Assembly (NCBI RefSeq): GCF_014196835.1
Contig: NZ_JACIEK010000006.1
Coordinates: forward strand, 1-64,000
Source: Aureimonas pseudogalii
Lineage (GTDB): Bacteria > Pseudomonadota > Alphaproteobacteria > Rhizobiales > Rhizobiaceae
Length of the DNA stretch: 64,000 nucleotides
Reading direction: 5' to 3'
Part shown: piece after piece, positions 15,628-24,897 of the stretch
How positions within the stretch are numbered: position 1 is the stretch's first letter
Layout of the letters: each line of letters opens with the position of its first letter
The notes under the pieces: generated by a model
Database searches by the model: none
The model's input: the letters and a program-made list of their open reading frames with translations, nothing else
Told to the model about the DNA's origin: nothing
Position numbers and translations under genes: made by a program

Positions 15628-16505
15628 ACGCCCTGCCCGCCTACAATTTCGCCTATCTCGACGAGGGCACCAAGCGGATGATCCGCCGCGCGCTTCTCAA
15701 GGGCATCGCCATTCCGGGCTATCAGGTGCCCTTCGCCTCGCGCGAGATGCCGATGCCCTACGGCTGGGGCACCGGCGGCGTGCAGGTGACCGCCGCGATC
15801 CTCGGGCCGGACGACGTATTGAAGGTCATCGACCAAGGCGCCGACGACACCACCAACGCCGTCTCCATCCGCGCCTTCTTCGAGAAGACGGCCGGCGTCG
15901 CTACCACGACGCGGACGCACGAGGCGACGATCATCCAGACCCGGCACCGCATTCCCGAGGCGCCGCTGAAAGCCGGCCAGACCATCGTCTATCAGGTGCC
16001 GATCCCCGAGCCGCTGCGCTTTCTGGAGCCGCGCGAGACCGAGACGCGCACGATGCACGCACTGGAGGAATACGGGCTCATGCATGTGAAGCTCTACGAG
16101 GACATCGCCCGCCACGGCCACATCGCCACGAACTACGCCTACCCGGTGAAGGTCGAGGGCCGCTACGTGATGGACCCCTCGCCGATCCCGAAATTCGACA
16201 ACCCGAAGATGCACCGCTCGCCGGCGCTGCAGCTTTTCGGCGCGGGCCGCGAGAAGCGCATCTACGCGCTGCCCCCTTTCACCGACGTCGCCAGCCTCGA
16301 CTTCGAGGACCATCCGTTCGCCATCCAGCGCTTCTCGCAGCCCTGCGCGCTCTGCGCGGCCACCGCCGTCTATCTCGACGAGATCGTCACCGACGATCGC
16401 GGCGGTCGAATGTTCGTCTGCTCCGACACCGACCATTGCGAGACGCGGCGTGCCGAGGGCCACCACGGTCCCGGCCTGCCCGTCGGCGAGGAGACCGTCC
16501 GATGA
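15624..16505 (+). CDS. phnJ: C-P lyase, radical SAM subunit PhnJ
   Basis: The 293-residue catalytic subunit breaks the C-P bond by a radical SAM mechanism. The Fe-S ligands are present: CALC, then VCSDTDHC, giving C-x2-C-x21-C plus the conserved fourth Cys five residues on, as in E. coli PhnJ. The N-terminus (YNFAYLDEGTKRMIRRALLK) and PYGWGTGGVQVTAA are family signatures. AAAGGAGG precedes the ATG. It overlaps both phnI and phnK by 4 bases. All key residues look intact, so the lyase should be functional. Confidence 0.95.
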   Translation: MNALPAYNFAYLDEGTKRMIRRALLKGIAIPGYQVPFASREMPMPYGWGTGGVQVTAAILGPDDVLKVIDQGADDTTNAVSIRAFFEKTAGVATTTRTHEATIIQTRHRIPEAPLKAGQTIVYQVPIPEPLRFLEPRETETRTMHALEEYGLMHVKLYEDIARHGHIATNYAYPVKVEGRYVMDPSPIPKFDNPKMHRSPALQLFGAGREKRIYALPPFTDVASLDFEDHPFAIQRFSQPCALCAATAVYLDEIVTDDRGGRMFVCSDTDHCETRRAEGHHGPGLPVGEETVR

Positions 16506-17278
16506 GCGGCGAGCCCATCCTCTGCGTCCGCGCGCTGGAAAAGCGCTACGGCGCCCGGGTCGGCTGCACGGACGTCTCGTTCGACGTCTGGTCCGGCGAG
16601 GTCATGGCAATCGTCGGGGAGTCCGGGTCTGGCAAGACGACCCTTCTGAACTGCATCTCAGGCCGCCTGCCGCCCTCCTCGGGCGGGGTTTCCTACCGCA
16701 TGCGGGATGGCACCTTGCGCGATCTTGCCGAACTCGGCGAGGCCGAGCGTCGCTTCCTCATGCGCACCGACTGGGGCTTCGTGCATCAGAACCCGATCGA
16801 CGGGCTGCGCATGCGCGTCTCTGCCGGCGCCAATGTCGGCGAGCGCCTGATGGCGGTCGGCGAGCGCCATTACGGCCGCATCCGCGGGGCCGCCACCGAC
16901 TGGCTCGGCCGCGTCGAGATCGACGCCGGGCGGATCGACGATCAACCGGTGTCCTTCTCGGGCGGCATGCGTCAGCGCCTGCAGATCGCTCGCAACCTCG
17001 TGACGCACCCGCGCCTCGTCTTCATGGACGAGCCCACCGGCGGGCTCGACGTCTCCGTGCAGGCGCGCGTGCTCGATCTCCTGCGTGGACTCGTCGCCGA
17101 TCTCGGCCTCGCCGTCATCATCGTCACGCACGACCTCGCCGTAGCGCGCCTCCTGTCGCAGCGGATGATGGTGATGAAGAGCGGCCGCGTCATCGAGGCC
17201 GGTCTCACCGATCGGGTGCTCGATGATCCCCGCCATGCCTACACCCAGCTCCTCGTCGCCTCGATCCCGGAGTCCTGA
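16502..17278 (+). CDS. phnK: C-P lyase complex ABC-type ATPase PhnK
   Basis: The 258-residue ABC protein has Walker A GESGSGKTTL, signature FSGGMRQRLQIARNL, Walker B LVFMDEPTGGLD and the switch His in IVTHDLAVA. PhnK docks on the PhnGHIJ core and acts there rather than in a transporter; no permease accompanies it. The ATG overlaps the phnJ stop, and phnL follows after 4 bases. Confidence 0.9.
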   Translation: MSGEPILCVRALEKRYGARVGCTDVSFDVWSGEVMAIVGESGSGKTTLLNCISGRLPPSSGGVSYRMRDGTLRDLAELGEAERRFLMRTDWGFVHQNPIDGLRMRVSAGANVGERLMAVGERHYGRIRGAATDWLGRVEIDAGRIDDQPVSFSGGMRQRLQIARNLVTHPRLVFMDEPTGGLDVSVQARVLDLLRGLVADLGLAVIIVTHDLAVARLLSQRMMVMKSGRVIEAGLTDRVLDDPRHAYTQLLVASIPES

Positions 17279-17282
17279 GCCC

Positions 17283-17996
17283 ATGTCCCCGGTTCTCCTG
17301 TCAGTCTCCGGCGTCGCGAAATCCTTCCGCATGCATCTTCGCGGCGGCGTCGAGCTGCCGGTGGTGCAGGGCGTCGCCTTCGAGGTCGCCGCCGGCGAAT
17401 GCGTGGTGCTCGGCGGCCCCTCCGGCGTCGGCAAGTCGTCGATCCTGCGCATGGTCTACGGCAATTACGGCATCGATCGCGGCATCATCCTCGTGCACGA
17501 CCGCGACAGCGGCGCGATGCGCGATCTCGGCGCCGGCGATCCGCGTTTGGTGCTGGATCTCCGCCGTTCCAGCATCGCCTATGTCAGCCAGTTCCTGCGC
17601 GCCGTGCCTCGCGTCTCCGCGCTCGACGTGGTGGCCGAGCCGATGCTGGCCGCGGGGCTGGGGCGAGAGCCCGCCCGCGAGGCGGCGCGCGGCCTGCTGC
17701 GTCGGCTGAACCTGCCGGCGGCGCTCCACGATCTCCCGCCCGCCACCTTTTCGGGCGGCGAGAAGCAGCGCGTCAACATCGCGCGCGGCTTCGCCACCGG
17801 GCATCCGGTGCTGCTACTCGACGAACCCACGGCCTCGCTCGATGCCGAGAACCGCGAGGTCGTCGTGGCGATGATCGGCGAGAAGCTGGCTGCCGGCACC
17901 GCCATTCTCGGCATCTTCCACGATGACGTGGTGCGCGAGCGCGTCGCCACGCGCCTCGTCGATGTTTCGCACTTTTCCGCTCGGCAGGCCGCGTGA
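17283..17996 (+). CDS. phnL: C-P lyase complex ABC-type ATPase PhnL
   Basis: The 237-residue ABC ATPase has Walker [10 protein letters not shown], signature [15 protein letters not shown] and Walker [13 protein letters not shown]. PhnL binds together with PhnK on the core complex and is needed for PhnI activity. The stop overlaps the next ATG (TGATG at 17994-17998). Residue features and gene order fit the family exactly. Confidence 0.9.
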   Translation: MSPVLLSVSGVAKSFRMHLRGGVELPVVQGVAFEVAAGECVVLGGPSGVGKSSILRMVYGNYGIDRGIILVHDRDSGAMRDLGAGDPRLVLDLRRSSIAYVSQFLRAVPRVSALDVVAEPMLAAGLGREPAREAARGLLRRLNLPAALHDLPPATFSGGEKQRVNIARGFATGHPVLLLDEPTASLDAENREVVVAMIGEKLAAGTAILGIFHDDVVRERVATRLVDVSHFSARQAA

Positions 17997-18613
17997 TGAC
18001 CAAGCTTCGCGAGCACGAGCCCCTGATCCACCCGAGCGCCGAAGTCACCGCGTCGTCGCTCGGCCGCTTCACCGAGGTCGAGGCCCGCTCGCGGCTCTCG
18101 GAAATGTCGCTCGGCGACTATTCCTACGTGCAGCAGGACTGCTCGATCTGGTCGTCCACGATCGGCAAGTTCGCCAACATCGCCTCGATGGTGCGCATCA
18201 ACGCGCCCAACCATCCGACCTGGCGCGCGACGCTGCATCATTTCACTTACCGCGCCGGCGACTATTTCAAGGGCGCGGAGGACGAGACGGAGTTCTTCGC
18301 CTGGCGCCGCGCCCACTCGGTGACGGTCGGCCACGACGTGTGGATCGGCCACGGCGCGACGGTGCTGCCGGGCGTCACGGTCGGCAACGGCGCCGTGATC
18401 GGCGCGGGCGCGGTGGTCAGCCGCGACGTCGCGCCCTTCACGATCGTCGGCGGCGTGCCGGCTCGCCTCATCCGCGAGCGGTTCGACGTCGGGGTGGCCG
18501 GAGGCCTAGAGCGGATCGCATGGTGGGACTGGCCGCACGACCGGCTGTTCGAGGCGCTCGCCGACTTCCGGTCGCTCGACGCCGCCGCCTTCGTCGCCCG
18601 TCATGCGGCGTGA
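17996..18613 (+). CDS. Phosphonate-operon hexapeptide-repeat transferase
   Basis: The 205-residue protein has a left-handed beta-helix of hexapeptide repeats ([14 protein letters not shown], then [20 protein letters not shown] and [13 protein letters not shown]), typical of O-/N-acetyltransferases. Members of this type recur in C-P lyase operons and may acetylate an aminophosphonate or an intermediate, as PhnO does in E. coli; the fold is different, so that role is an inference. The ATG overlaps the phnL stop. It ends the first phn unit, before the Pho box at 18623. Confidence 0.75.
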   Translation: MTKLREHEPLIHPSAEVTASSLGRFTEVEARSRLSEMSLGDYSYVQQDCSIWSSTIGKFANIASMVRINAPNHPTWRATLHHFTYRAGDYFKGAEDETEFFAWRRAHSVTVGHDVWIGHGATVLPGVTVGNGAVIGAGAVVSRDVAPFTIVGGVPARLIRERFDVGVAGGLERIAWWDWPHDRLFEALADFRSLDAAAFVARHAA

Positions 18614-18622
18614 CGTGCGCGC

Positions 18623-18649
18623 GTCATACAACCTTCATCCAGCGGTCAC
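18623..18649 (+). promoter_or_regulatory. Triple Pho box upstream of phnC
   Basis: Three TCA-centred repeats lie exactly 11 bp apart: GTCAT (18623), TTCAT (18634) and GTCAC (18645). This fits tandem PhoB binding. A TACAAC -10-like hexamer at 18671-18676 is suitably placed for PhoB-dependent initiation 30 bases before phnC. Confidence 0.65.
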
Positions 18650-18671
18650 CCACCGAACATCCGCAATGGTT

Positions 18672-18683
18672 ACAACGCGTTGT
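18672..18683. promoter_or_regulatory. Perfect palindrome in the phnC promoter
   Basis: ACAACGCGTTGT is a perfect 12-bp palindrome overlapping the presumed -10 of phnC. Its position suits a repressor operator; PhnF is the nearest candidate regulator, but its other putative site differs. Confidence 0.35.
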
Positions 18684-18704
18684 GACAGAGTTGAGGAGAC
18701 CGCG

Positions 18705-19553
18705 ATGACCGCGATTCAGGTGTCGAACCTCTCGAAGCGCTTCGGCCGTACGCAAGCTTTACGAGACGTTTCGCTGTCGATCGGCAAGGGCGAGATGGTC
18801 GCGCTGATCGGCGCTTCGGGCTCGGGCAAGAGCACGCTGATCCGCCATCTGGCGGGGCTGGAGATGGGCGACGGCGCGGCCAGCCGCATCGAACTCTTCG
18901 GCCGCGTCGCGCAGTCGGGCGGCCGGCTCGGACCTCAGGCGAAGGAGCTGCGCGGCCGCGTCTCGGTGATCTTCCAGCAGTTCAATCTCGTCGGCCGCAT
19001 GTCGGTTCTGACCAACGTCCTGCTCGGTCATCTCGGCAAGATCTCGCGCTTTCGCGGCACGTTCGCCCTTTTCAACCGCACCGAGAAGGCCGCTGCGAGC
19101 GCGGCGCTGGAGCGCGTCGGCATCGCCAAGACGGCACGCCAGCGCGCGTCCACCCTGTCCGGCGGCCAGCAACAGCGCGCCGCCATCGCCCGAACGCTCG
19201 TGCAGCGGGCCGAGATCCTCATCGCCGACGAGCCGATCGCCTCGCTCGATCCGGCCTCCGCGCGGCGTGTGATGGACGTGCTCGCCGACGTGAACGCGCG
19301 CGACGGCATCACCGTCATCGTATCGCTGCATCAGGTCGAGTTCGCCCGCCAGTACTGCCCGCGCACGGTCGCGATGCGTGACGGCGCGGTGATCTGGGAC
19401 GGCCCGTCCTCGGCCCTGACCAACGCCTTCCTCGGCGAGCTCTACGGCGCCAGCGCGGGCGAACTCGTCCTCGCCGATGGCGCCGTTCCGCAACCGGCGT
19501 CCGCAACGGCACCGGCGCATAGCCCCAAGCAGCCGGTTCTCGAACCGGCCTGA
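18705..19553 (+). CDS. phnC: Phosphonate ABC transporter ATP-binding protein PhnC
   Basis: The 282-residue ATPase of the phosphonate importer has Walker [10 protein letters not shown], signature [15 protein letters not shown], Walker [13 protein letters not shown] and switch His in SLHQVEFA. Start ATG 18705 follows GAGGAGA; the frame is open further upstream but that part covers the Pho box. A proline-rich C-terminal tail of about 20 residues follows the ABC domain. It heads the phnCDE unit. Confidence 0.92.
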   Translation: MTAIQVSNLSKRFGRTQALRDVSLSIGKGEMVALIGASGSGKSTLIRHLAGLEMGDGAASRIELFGRVAQSGGRLGPQAKELRGRVSVIFQQFNLVGRMSVLTNVLLGHLGKISRFRGTFALFNRTEKAAASAALERVGIAKTARQRASTLSGGQQQRAAIARTLVQRAEILIADEPIASLDPASARRVMDVLADVNARDGITVIVSLHQVEFARQYCPRTVAMRDGAVIWDGPSSALTNAFLGELYGASAGELVLADGAVPQPASATAPAHSPKQPVLEPA

Positions 19554-19580
19554 TCTTCCAGCCAACATCCCGGAGACGAC

Positions 19581-20579
19581 ATGAACGCGATCCTGAAAAG
19601 CCTGGCGGCGATTTCGCTCGCCTCGACCCTTCTGGCCGGCACCGCGCAGGCGGCCGATCCCCTCAATTTCGGCATCATCTCGACGGAGTCGCAGCAGAAC
19701 CTGCGCTCCCATTGGGAGCCGTTCCTAGCCGACATGGAGAAGCAGACCGGCCTCGAGGTGAAGCCGTTCTTCGCGTCCGACTATGCCGGCGTCATCGAAG
19801 GCATGCGCTTCGGCAAGGTGCAGATGGGTTGGTTCGGCAACAAGTCGGCGATGGAGGCCGTCGATCGCGCCAAGGGCGAGATCTTCGCGCAGACTGTGCC
19901 GGAGAGCGGCGAAGCCGGCTATTATTCGGTGATCCTCGCGCCTAAGTCCTCGTCGATCAATTCGCTCGACGATCTCCTGACGTGCGACCACTCGCTGAAC
20001 TTCGGCCTCGGCGACGTGAACTCGACCTCGGGCTACCTCGTGCCGATGACCTTCGTCTTTTCGGCCAAAGGCATCGACCCGAAGACCTGCTTCAAGAACG
20101 TGACGAACGCCAATCACGAGACCAACGCGATGGGCGTCGCCAACGGCCAGCTCGACGCCGCCGCCAACAACACCGAGAACATGGCGCTGATCGAGAAGAA
20201 TCAGCCGGCCGCGTTCGAGAAGCTGAAGATCGTCTGGAAGTCGCCGCTCATCCCGTCCGACCCGATCGTCTGGTCGGCGGACCTGCCGGCCGAGACCAAG
20301 GAGAAGGTGAAGACGTTCTTCCTCACCTATGGCACGCCGCAGTCGAAGGGCGACGTGGCGGAGGAGACCAAGGTTCTCGCCGGCCTGCAGTGGGCGCCCT
20401 TCCGCGCCTCCACCGACGACCAACTGCTGCCGATCCGCGTGATGGAGACGTCGAAGTCGATCGCGCAGACGCAGAGCGATACGAAGCTCTCGGTCGAGGA
20501 GAAGGCTGCCAAGCTGAAGGATCTCCAGGCGAAGAAGGCGGCCTACGAGACCAAGCTCGCCGCGACGCCGCAGGGCTGA
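19581..20579 (+). CDS. phnD: Phosphonate ABC transporter substrate-binding protein PhnD
   Basis: The 332-residue periplasmic protein has a signal peptide (about 1-24, cleavage after AQA). Family landmarks are [30 protein letters not shown] and [11 protein letters not shown], the residues around the phosphonate pocket. A C-terminal coiled segment ([21 protein letters not shown]) is usual in rhizobial PhnD. GGAG precedes the ATG. A strong hairpin lies between it and phnE and may raise PhnD level over the membrane subunit. Confidence 0.92.
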   Translation: MNAILKSLAAISLASTLLAGTAQAADPLNFGIISTESQQNLRSHWEPFLADMEKQTGLEVKPFFASDYAGVIEGMRFGKVQMGWFGNKSAMEAVDRAKGEIFAQTVPESGEAGYYSVILAPKSSSINSLDDLLTCDHSLNFGLGDVNSTSGYLVPMTFVFSAKGIDPKTCFKNVTNANHETNAMGVANGQLDAAANNTENMALIEKNQPAAFEKLKIVWKSPLIPSDPIVWSADLPAETKEKVKTFFLTYGTPQSKGDVAEETKVLAGLQWAPFRASTDDQLLPIRVMETSKSIAQTQSDTKLSVEEKAAKLKDLQAKKAAYETKLAATPQG

Positions 20580-20598
20580 CGCGACCGGTGCAAGACCC

Positions 20599-20631
20599 GG
20601 CAGCGCCGATCCTTCCGGGTCCGGCGCTGCC
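20599..20631 (+). repeat. Intercistronic hairpin between phnD and phnE
   Basis: A perfect 10-bp inverted repeat (GGCAGCGCCG / CGGCGCTGCC) with a 13-nt loop lies 20 bases after the phnD stop. There is no T-tract. Such hairpins after binding-protein genes commonly protect the upstream mRNA. Confidence 0.6.
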
Positions 20632-20673
20632 AAACCCTCGAGATCAGCCGCCACGACGGACGGACCGCCAGCC

Positions 20674-21498
20674 ATGAGCCAAGCCACGAGCGTAGCGCAG
20701 GACGAGCGCAGACGAGATGCCGCACAGGGACGCAGCGAGGCCTCCGGCCGCGCCGCGACCTGGGCGACCTGGCTCGGCCTCGGCGCCGCCCTCGTCTGGG
20801 CGTGGGGCCCGGCCGAAATGGGGCGCTGGACCTACCTCTTCACCGATTCCGGCAACATGGCCGAATACGCGAAGGGCTTCCTCCGGCCCGACTTCGCGGA
20901 CTGGCGCTTCTACGCCGAGGAGATGATCGTCACCATCCAGATCGCCATCTGGGGCACCGCGCTCGCGGTGGTCCTGTCGATCCCGTTCGGCATCCTCTGC
21001 TCGCACAACATGGTGCCTTGGTGGGTGCTGCAGCCGGTGCGCCGCCTGATGGATCTCTGCCGCGCCATCCACGAGGTGGTGTTCGCCGTGCTCTTCGTGG
21101 TGGCCGTGGGTCTCGGGCCCTTCGCCGGCGTCATGGCGCTCTTCGTCCACACCACCGGCGTTCTCGCCAAGCTCTTTTCCGAGGCTGTCGAAGCGATCGA
21201 TCCGCGTCCCGTCGAGGCCATTCGCACCACGGGTGCCTCGCGTCTGCAGCAGATCATCTATGGCGTGATCCCGCAGGTGCTGCCGCTCTGGATCTCCTAT
21301 TCGCTCTATCGCCTCGAATCGAACGTGCGCGCCGCGACCGTGCTCGGCCTCATCGGCGCCGGTGGCATCGGTCAGGTGCTGTTCGAGACGATCCGCGGCT
21401 TCTACTATCCGCAGGCCGCCGCGATTCTCCTGATCGTCGCGCTCACCGTGACCCTGATGGACCTCCTGTCCCAGCAGTTGCGCCGCCGGGTGATCTAG
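20674..21498 (+). CDS. phnE: Phosphonate ABC transporter permease PhnE
   Basis: The 274-residue inner-membrane permease has about six spans, the first near 28-44 ([16 protein letters not shown]). The EAA loop reads [21 protein letters not shown], and [16 protein letters not shown] is the family signature. Many Hyphomicrobiales carry two phnE genes in tandem; only one is here, so the permease is probably a homodimer. The next gene starts 1 base after its stop. Confidence 0.9.
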   Translation: MSQATSVAQDERRRDAAQGRSEASGRAATWATWLGLGAALVWAWGPAEMGRWTYLFTDSGNMAEYAKGFLRPDFADWRFYAEEMIVTIQIAIWGTALAVVLSIPFGILCSHNMVPWWVLQPVRRLMDLCRAIHEVVFAVLFVVAVGLGPFAGVMALFVHTTGVLAKLFSEAVEAIDPRPVEAIRTTGASRLQQIIYGVIPQVLPLWISYSLYRLESNVRAATVLGLIGAGGIGQVLFETIRGFYYPQAAAILLIVALTVTLMDLLSQQLRRRVI

Positions 21499-21499
21499 C

Positions 21500-22189
21500 A
21501 TGCGCTATGCCGTCTACTACACGCCGCCTTCGGGCACTGCCCTCGCCCTCGCCGCCGCTGACTGGCTCGGTCGCGACGCTTTCGGGGAACGTGTCCCCCG
21601 CGCCCCGGATGCCCGCCACGGCGCGATCGTCGCCGAGCCGGCGCGCTACGGGTTTCATGCCACGCTGAAGGCGCCGTTCCGATTGGCAGAAGGGCAAACG
21701 GCGGAGGCTCTCGACCACGCGCTCGCGACGTTCTGCGCCGTCCGTTCCGGCCCCCGCATCGGTTCGCTGGCGCTCGCGCGGCTCGGTTCGTTCTTCGCTT
21801 TCGTACCCGAGACGCCGGACGCCGGCATCGCCGCGCTCGAAGCCGATGCGGTCGAGCGCTTCGAGCCGTTTCGCGCGCCGCTCACCGAGGCGGAAACCGC
21901 GCGTCGCCGCCCGGATCGGCTAAACGGCCGCCAGCGCGACCATCTCGCGCAGTGGGGCTATCCTCATGTTCTCGACCAATTCCGGTTCCACATGACGTTG
22001 ACCGGCCCGTGCGACGACACGAACGGTTCGATCGAAGCCGAACTCACCGCACGGTTTGCCGGCTTCCTCGGTCGTGCTTACGTGCTCGAAGGGCTCGCGC
22101 TTTTCGTCCAACCCGATCCGGATGCGCCCTTCCGCTTCCACCGCTATCATTCCTTCGCGGCCGAAGCCGCTTCAGAGCCCGCGACATGA
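21500..22189 (+). CDS. DUF1045 phosphonate-operon protein, 2H phosphoesterase-like
   Basis: The 229-residue protein carries two H-x-T-x motifs characteristic of 2H phosphoesterases: FHATLKAPF (near residue 52) and FHMTLTG (near 165). Two-His enzymes open 2',3'- or related cyclic phosphates. It lies between phnE and phnM and overlaps phnM by ATGA. DUF1045 proteins recur in C-P lyase operons. Because no phnP is seen here, this protein may hydrolyse the 1,2-cyclic ribose phosphate made by PhnJ; this is an inference. Confidence 0.8.
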   Translation: MRYAVYYTPPSGTALALAAADWLGRDAFGERVPRAPDARHGAIVAEPARYGFHATLKAPFRLAEGQTAEALDHALATFCAVRSGPRIGSLALARLGSFFAFVPETPDAGIAALEADAVERFEPFRAPLTEAETARRRPDRLNGRQRDHLAQWGYPHVLDQFRFHMTLTGPCDDTNGSIEAELTARFAGFLGRAYVLEGLALFVQPDPDAPFRFHRYHSFAAEAASEPAT

Positions 22190-23322
22190 CAGAACAGATC
22201 TTCCGCAACGCCTCGATCGTCCTCGACCGTGAGGTCGTTCGAGGCTCGCTGGTGGTGCGCGACGGGCGGATCGCCGCAATGGACGACGGCATGTCGAGCC
22301 TCGGCGTGGATCTCGACGGCGACGTCCTGATTCCCGGGCTTGTCGAGTTGCACACCGACCACCTCGAAGGCCACTACCTACCTCGGCCGAAGGTTCGCTG
22401 GAACATGATGGCGGCCCTGCAGGCGCATGACGCGCAGGTCGCGGCCTCCGGCATCACCACGGTGTTCGACGCGCTGCGCGTTGGCATGGACGAGGACGCG
22501 CATCTCGACTCGTCCGACATGCGCGCCATGGCCGACACGATCGAGGCGGCCTCGGTGGGCGGACGGCTGCGCGCCGAACACTTCATCCATCTGCGCTGCG
22601 AGGTTTCCGCGCCCGACGTTCTCGACGCGTTCGAGGCGATCGCCGGCGGTTCACGCATCCGGCTGGCTTCGCTCATGGACCACGCGCCCGGTCAGCGTCA
22701 GTTCGTCGATCTCGACACCTATCGCTCCTACTACCAGCGCAAGATGAAGATGACGGACGTCGAGTTCGAAGCCTTCTGCCGGCGCCGCATTGGCGAGTCG
22801 CAGGCGCATTCCGAACCCAACCGCCGGGCCATCGCCGCTCGCTGCCATGCCGACGGCATCGCCGTCGCCTCGCACGACGACGCCACCGCAGATCATGTGC
22901 GCGAGGGGCTGGAGATCGGCATCTCGCTCGCCGAGTTCCCGACCACGATCGAGGCCGCGCGCCTCTCGCACGAAGCCGGCCTCAAGGTTCTGATGGGCGC
23001 GCCCAACATCGTGCGAGGCGGGTCGCATTCGGGAAACGTCTCGGCGGCGGAGCTTCTGGCGAGCGGGACGCTCGACATCCTCTCTTCCGACTACGTGCCG
23101 TTCAGCCTCGTCCAGTCGGCGTTCCATCTGGCCGATGGCGGCGCGATCGATCTCCCCGGCGCCATCCGCCTCGTCTCCACAAATCCGGCCGAAGCGGCGG
23201 GCCTGCACGATCGCGGTCGGATCGAGATCGGCCGTCGCGCCGATCTCGTGCGCGTGCGCAAGGAGCCGGACCAGCCGCCCCTGGTGCTCGGCGTATGGCG
23301 GGAGGGTGCCCGTGTCTGCTGA
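22186..23322 (+). CDS. phnM: Ribosyl-triphosphonate diphosphatase PhnM
   Basis: The 378-residue amidohydrolase-fold enzyme removes diphosphate from alpha-D-ribose 1-methylphosphonate 5-triphosphate. Metal-binding motifs are visible: VELHTDHLEGH, HFIHLRCEV, LMDHAPGQRQF, VASHDDAT and SSDYVPFSL. Length equals that of E. coli PhnM. It overlaps the DUF1045 gene by 4 bases and phnN by 11. Confidence 0.93.
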   Translation: MTEQIFRNASIVLDREVVRGSLVVRDGRIAAMDDGMSSLGVDLDGDVLIPGLVELHTDHLEGHYLPRPKVRWNMMAALQAHDAQVAASGITTVFDALRVGMDEDAHLDSSDMRAMADTIEAASVGGRLRAEHFIHLRCEVSAPDVLDAFEAIAGGSRIRLASLMDHAPGQRQFVDLDTYRSYYQRKMKMTDVEFEAFCRRRIGESQAHSEPNRRAIAARCHADGIAVASHDDATADHVREGLEIGISLAEFPTTIEAARLSHEAGLKVLMGAPNIVRGGSHSGNVSAAELLASGTLDILSSDYVPFSLVQSAFHLADGGAIDLPGAIRLVSTNPAEAAGLHDRGRIEIGRRADLVRVRKEPDQPPLVLGVWREGARVC

Positions 23323-23911
23323 TCCCCGAGGGGGCGATGGAGCCGGGCGGCTCGTCGCCGTGGTCGGGCCGAGCGGCGCCGGTAAGGACACGCTGATCGC
23401 CGCCGCCGCCCGGCACTTCGCGGGGGATCTCGATGTTCGCTTCGCACGGCGCATCGTCACGAGGCCCGCCGACCGCACTGCCGAAGATCATGACACTCTC
23501 GACGAAGCCGGCTTCGAAAACGCCGATCGGAGCGGCGCCTTCTGCCTGACATGGATCGCACACGGATTGCGCTATGGTCTGCCGTGTTCGGTAGAAACCG
23601 AGATGGACGAAGGACACGTCGTCGTCGCCAACCTTTCGCGGCGGGCCCTGCCCATGGCCTTGGCCCGGTTTCGAAGGGTCGACATCGTCGAGGTGACGGC
23701 GCGCCCCGACATCCTTCTCCAGCGCATTCTCGCCCGCGGCCGCGAGAGCGCGGAGGTGGCGGCGACGCGGCTGGCGCGTCAGGTGCCCCTCGACTATCCC
23801 GCCAGCCTTCGGATCGACAACTCCGGCGACCTCGACGCCGCCATGTCGCATTTCGCCGCCTTCATCGAACGGGTCCGCGCGGATGGCCGGCGGGCTTCGG
23901 CGAACGGCTGA
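23312..23911 (+). CDS. phnN: Ribose 1,5-bisphosphokinase PhnN
   Basis: The 199-residue kinase makes PRPP from ribose 1,5-bisphosphate, closing the C-P lyase pathway. The P-loop is GPSGAGKDT, followed by VTRPADRTAEDHDTL, as in guanylate kinase-like PhnN. I choose GTG 23312 because GGAGGG lies 5 nt upstream and the resulting N-terminus fits; it overlaps phnM by 11 bases. It is the last phn gene; the next gene converges. Confidence 0.88.
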   Translation: MSADPRGGDGAGRLVAVVGPSGAGKDTLIAAAARHFAGDLDVRFARRIVTRPADRTAEDHDTLDEAGFENADRSGAFCLTWIAHGLRYGLPCSVETEMDEGHVVVANLSRRALPMALARFRRVDIVEVTARPDILLQRILARGRESAEVAATRLARQVPLDYPASLRIDNSGDLDAAMSHFAAFIERVRADGRRASANG

Positions 23912-23916
23912 CGCGA

Positions 23917-24897
23917 TCAGCCGCCGAAGAATGCGAACTCCTCGCGCAGGCGCGCCATGTCGGCGCCCTCGCCAAGCAGCACGGCGGCCAGCAGCCGTGC
24001 CTTGATGCCCGCGAGGTCGCCCGCGAAAATGGCGCCCGCGCGCTCTGCATCCCTCCCACCACCGTTTCCGTAGACCGGCTTGGTGCGCCCTTCCGGACAG
24101 CGCGAGCAGATAATGACGGGAATGCCCGCCGCCACGATCTCGCCGATCGCCTGCGTGATCGCCGGCGTCGGGTTGCCGCGGCCGAAGCCCTCGACGACGA
24201 TCGCCTTGGCGCCGGCGCTCGCGACGTGGCGGATCAGACGATCCGAGACGCCCATCGTCAGCTTCAGAAGCTCGACCTCCGTTTCGATGCGCGCGGGCGC
24301 ATAGCCGCGTCGCAGAAGCGGGCGTCGATGGACGGAGACGACCGACCCGTCGACCTCGCCGAGCTTGCCGTGCTCGCCCGAGCGGAACGTGTCGGTGCGC
24401 GACGTGTGCGTCTTGGTCACGTCGCGCGCTGCGTGGATATCCTCCTCGAAGCAGATCACGGCGCCGAGCCCATGCGCCTGCTGCGACGCAGCCAGACGTA
24501 CGGCATTCGCGATGTTGCGAGGGCCGTCGGTGTCCGGCGCGTCCGCCGACCGCTGGGCGCCGGTGAACACGACGGGTTTGTCCGAGCGCACGAGGAGATC
24601 GGCGAGAAACGCGCTCTCCTCCATCGTATCCGTTCCATGGGTGACCACGACGCCGTCGCAGTCGGCGCGACCCAGATGCTCGTTGATGCGCCGGGTCAGC
24701 GCGAAGGCGAGCGGCAGGTCGATCGCGGAGGAACCGACCTTGCAGAAATCGTCGACCTCCAGCGCGATGCCGTCGAGCGGATCGTGCAGCGTCGCCCGGA
24801 GGTCGGCACCCGACATCCCCGCGACGACATCGCCGCTCGCGCCTGCGGGCCGCGAGGCGATGGTGCCGCCGGTGGTGATGAGCTGGATCGTGGTCAT
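23917..24897 (-). CDS. L-asparaginase
   Basis: The 326-residue product is a bacterial-type asparaginase converting asparagine to aspartate and ammonia. The two catalytic threonine motifs are present: TTGGTIAS at the N-terminus and VTHGTDTMEES near residue 90. ATG 24897 is chosen over the longer frame to 24999 because the family begins at the first beta strand (TTIQLITTGG). There is no signal peptide, so it is cytoplasmic. It ends 5 bases from phnN, convergently. Confidence 0.88.
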   Translation of the reverse strand: MTTIQLITTGGTIASRPAGASGDVVAGMSGADLRATLHDPLDGIALEVDDFCKVGSSAIDLPLAFALTRRINEHLGRADCDGVVVTHGTDTMEESAFLADLLVRSDKPVVFTGAQRSADAPDTDGPRNIANAVRLAASQQAHGLGAVICFEEDIHAARDVTKTHTSRTDTFRSGEHGKLGEVDGSVVSVHRRPLLRRGYAPARIETEVELLKLTMGVSDRLIRHVASAGAKAIVVEGFGRGNPTPAITQAIGEIVAAGIPVIICSRCPEGRTKPVYGNGGGRDAERAGAIFAGDLAGIKARLLAAVLLGEGADMARLREEFAFFGG

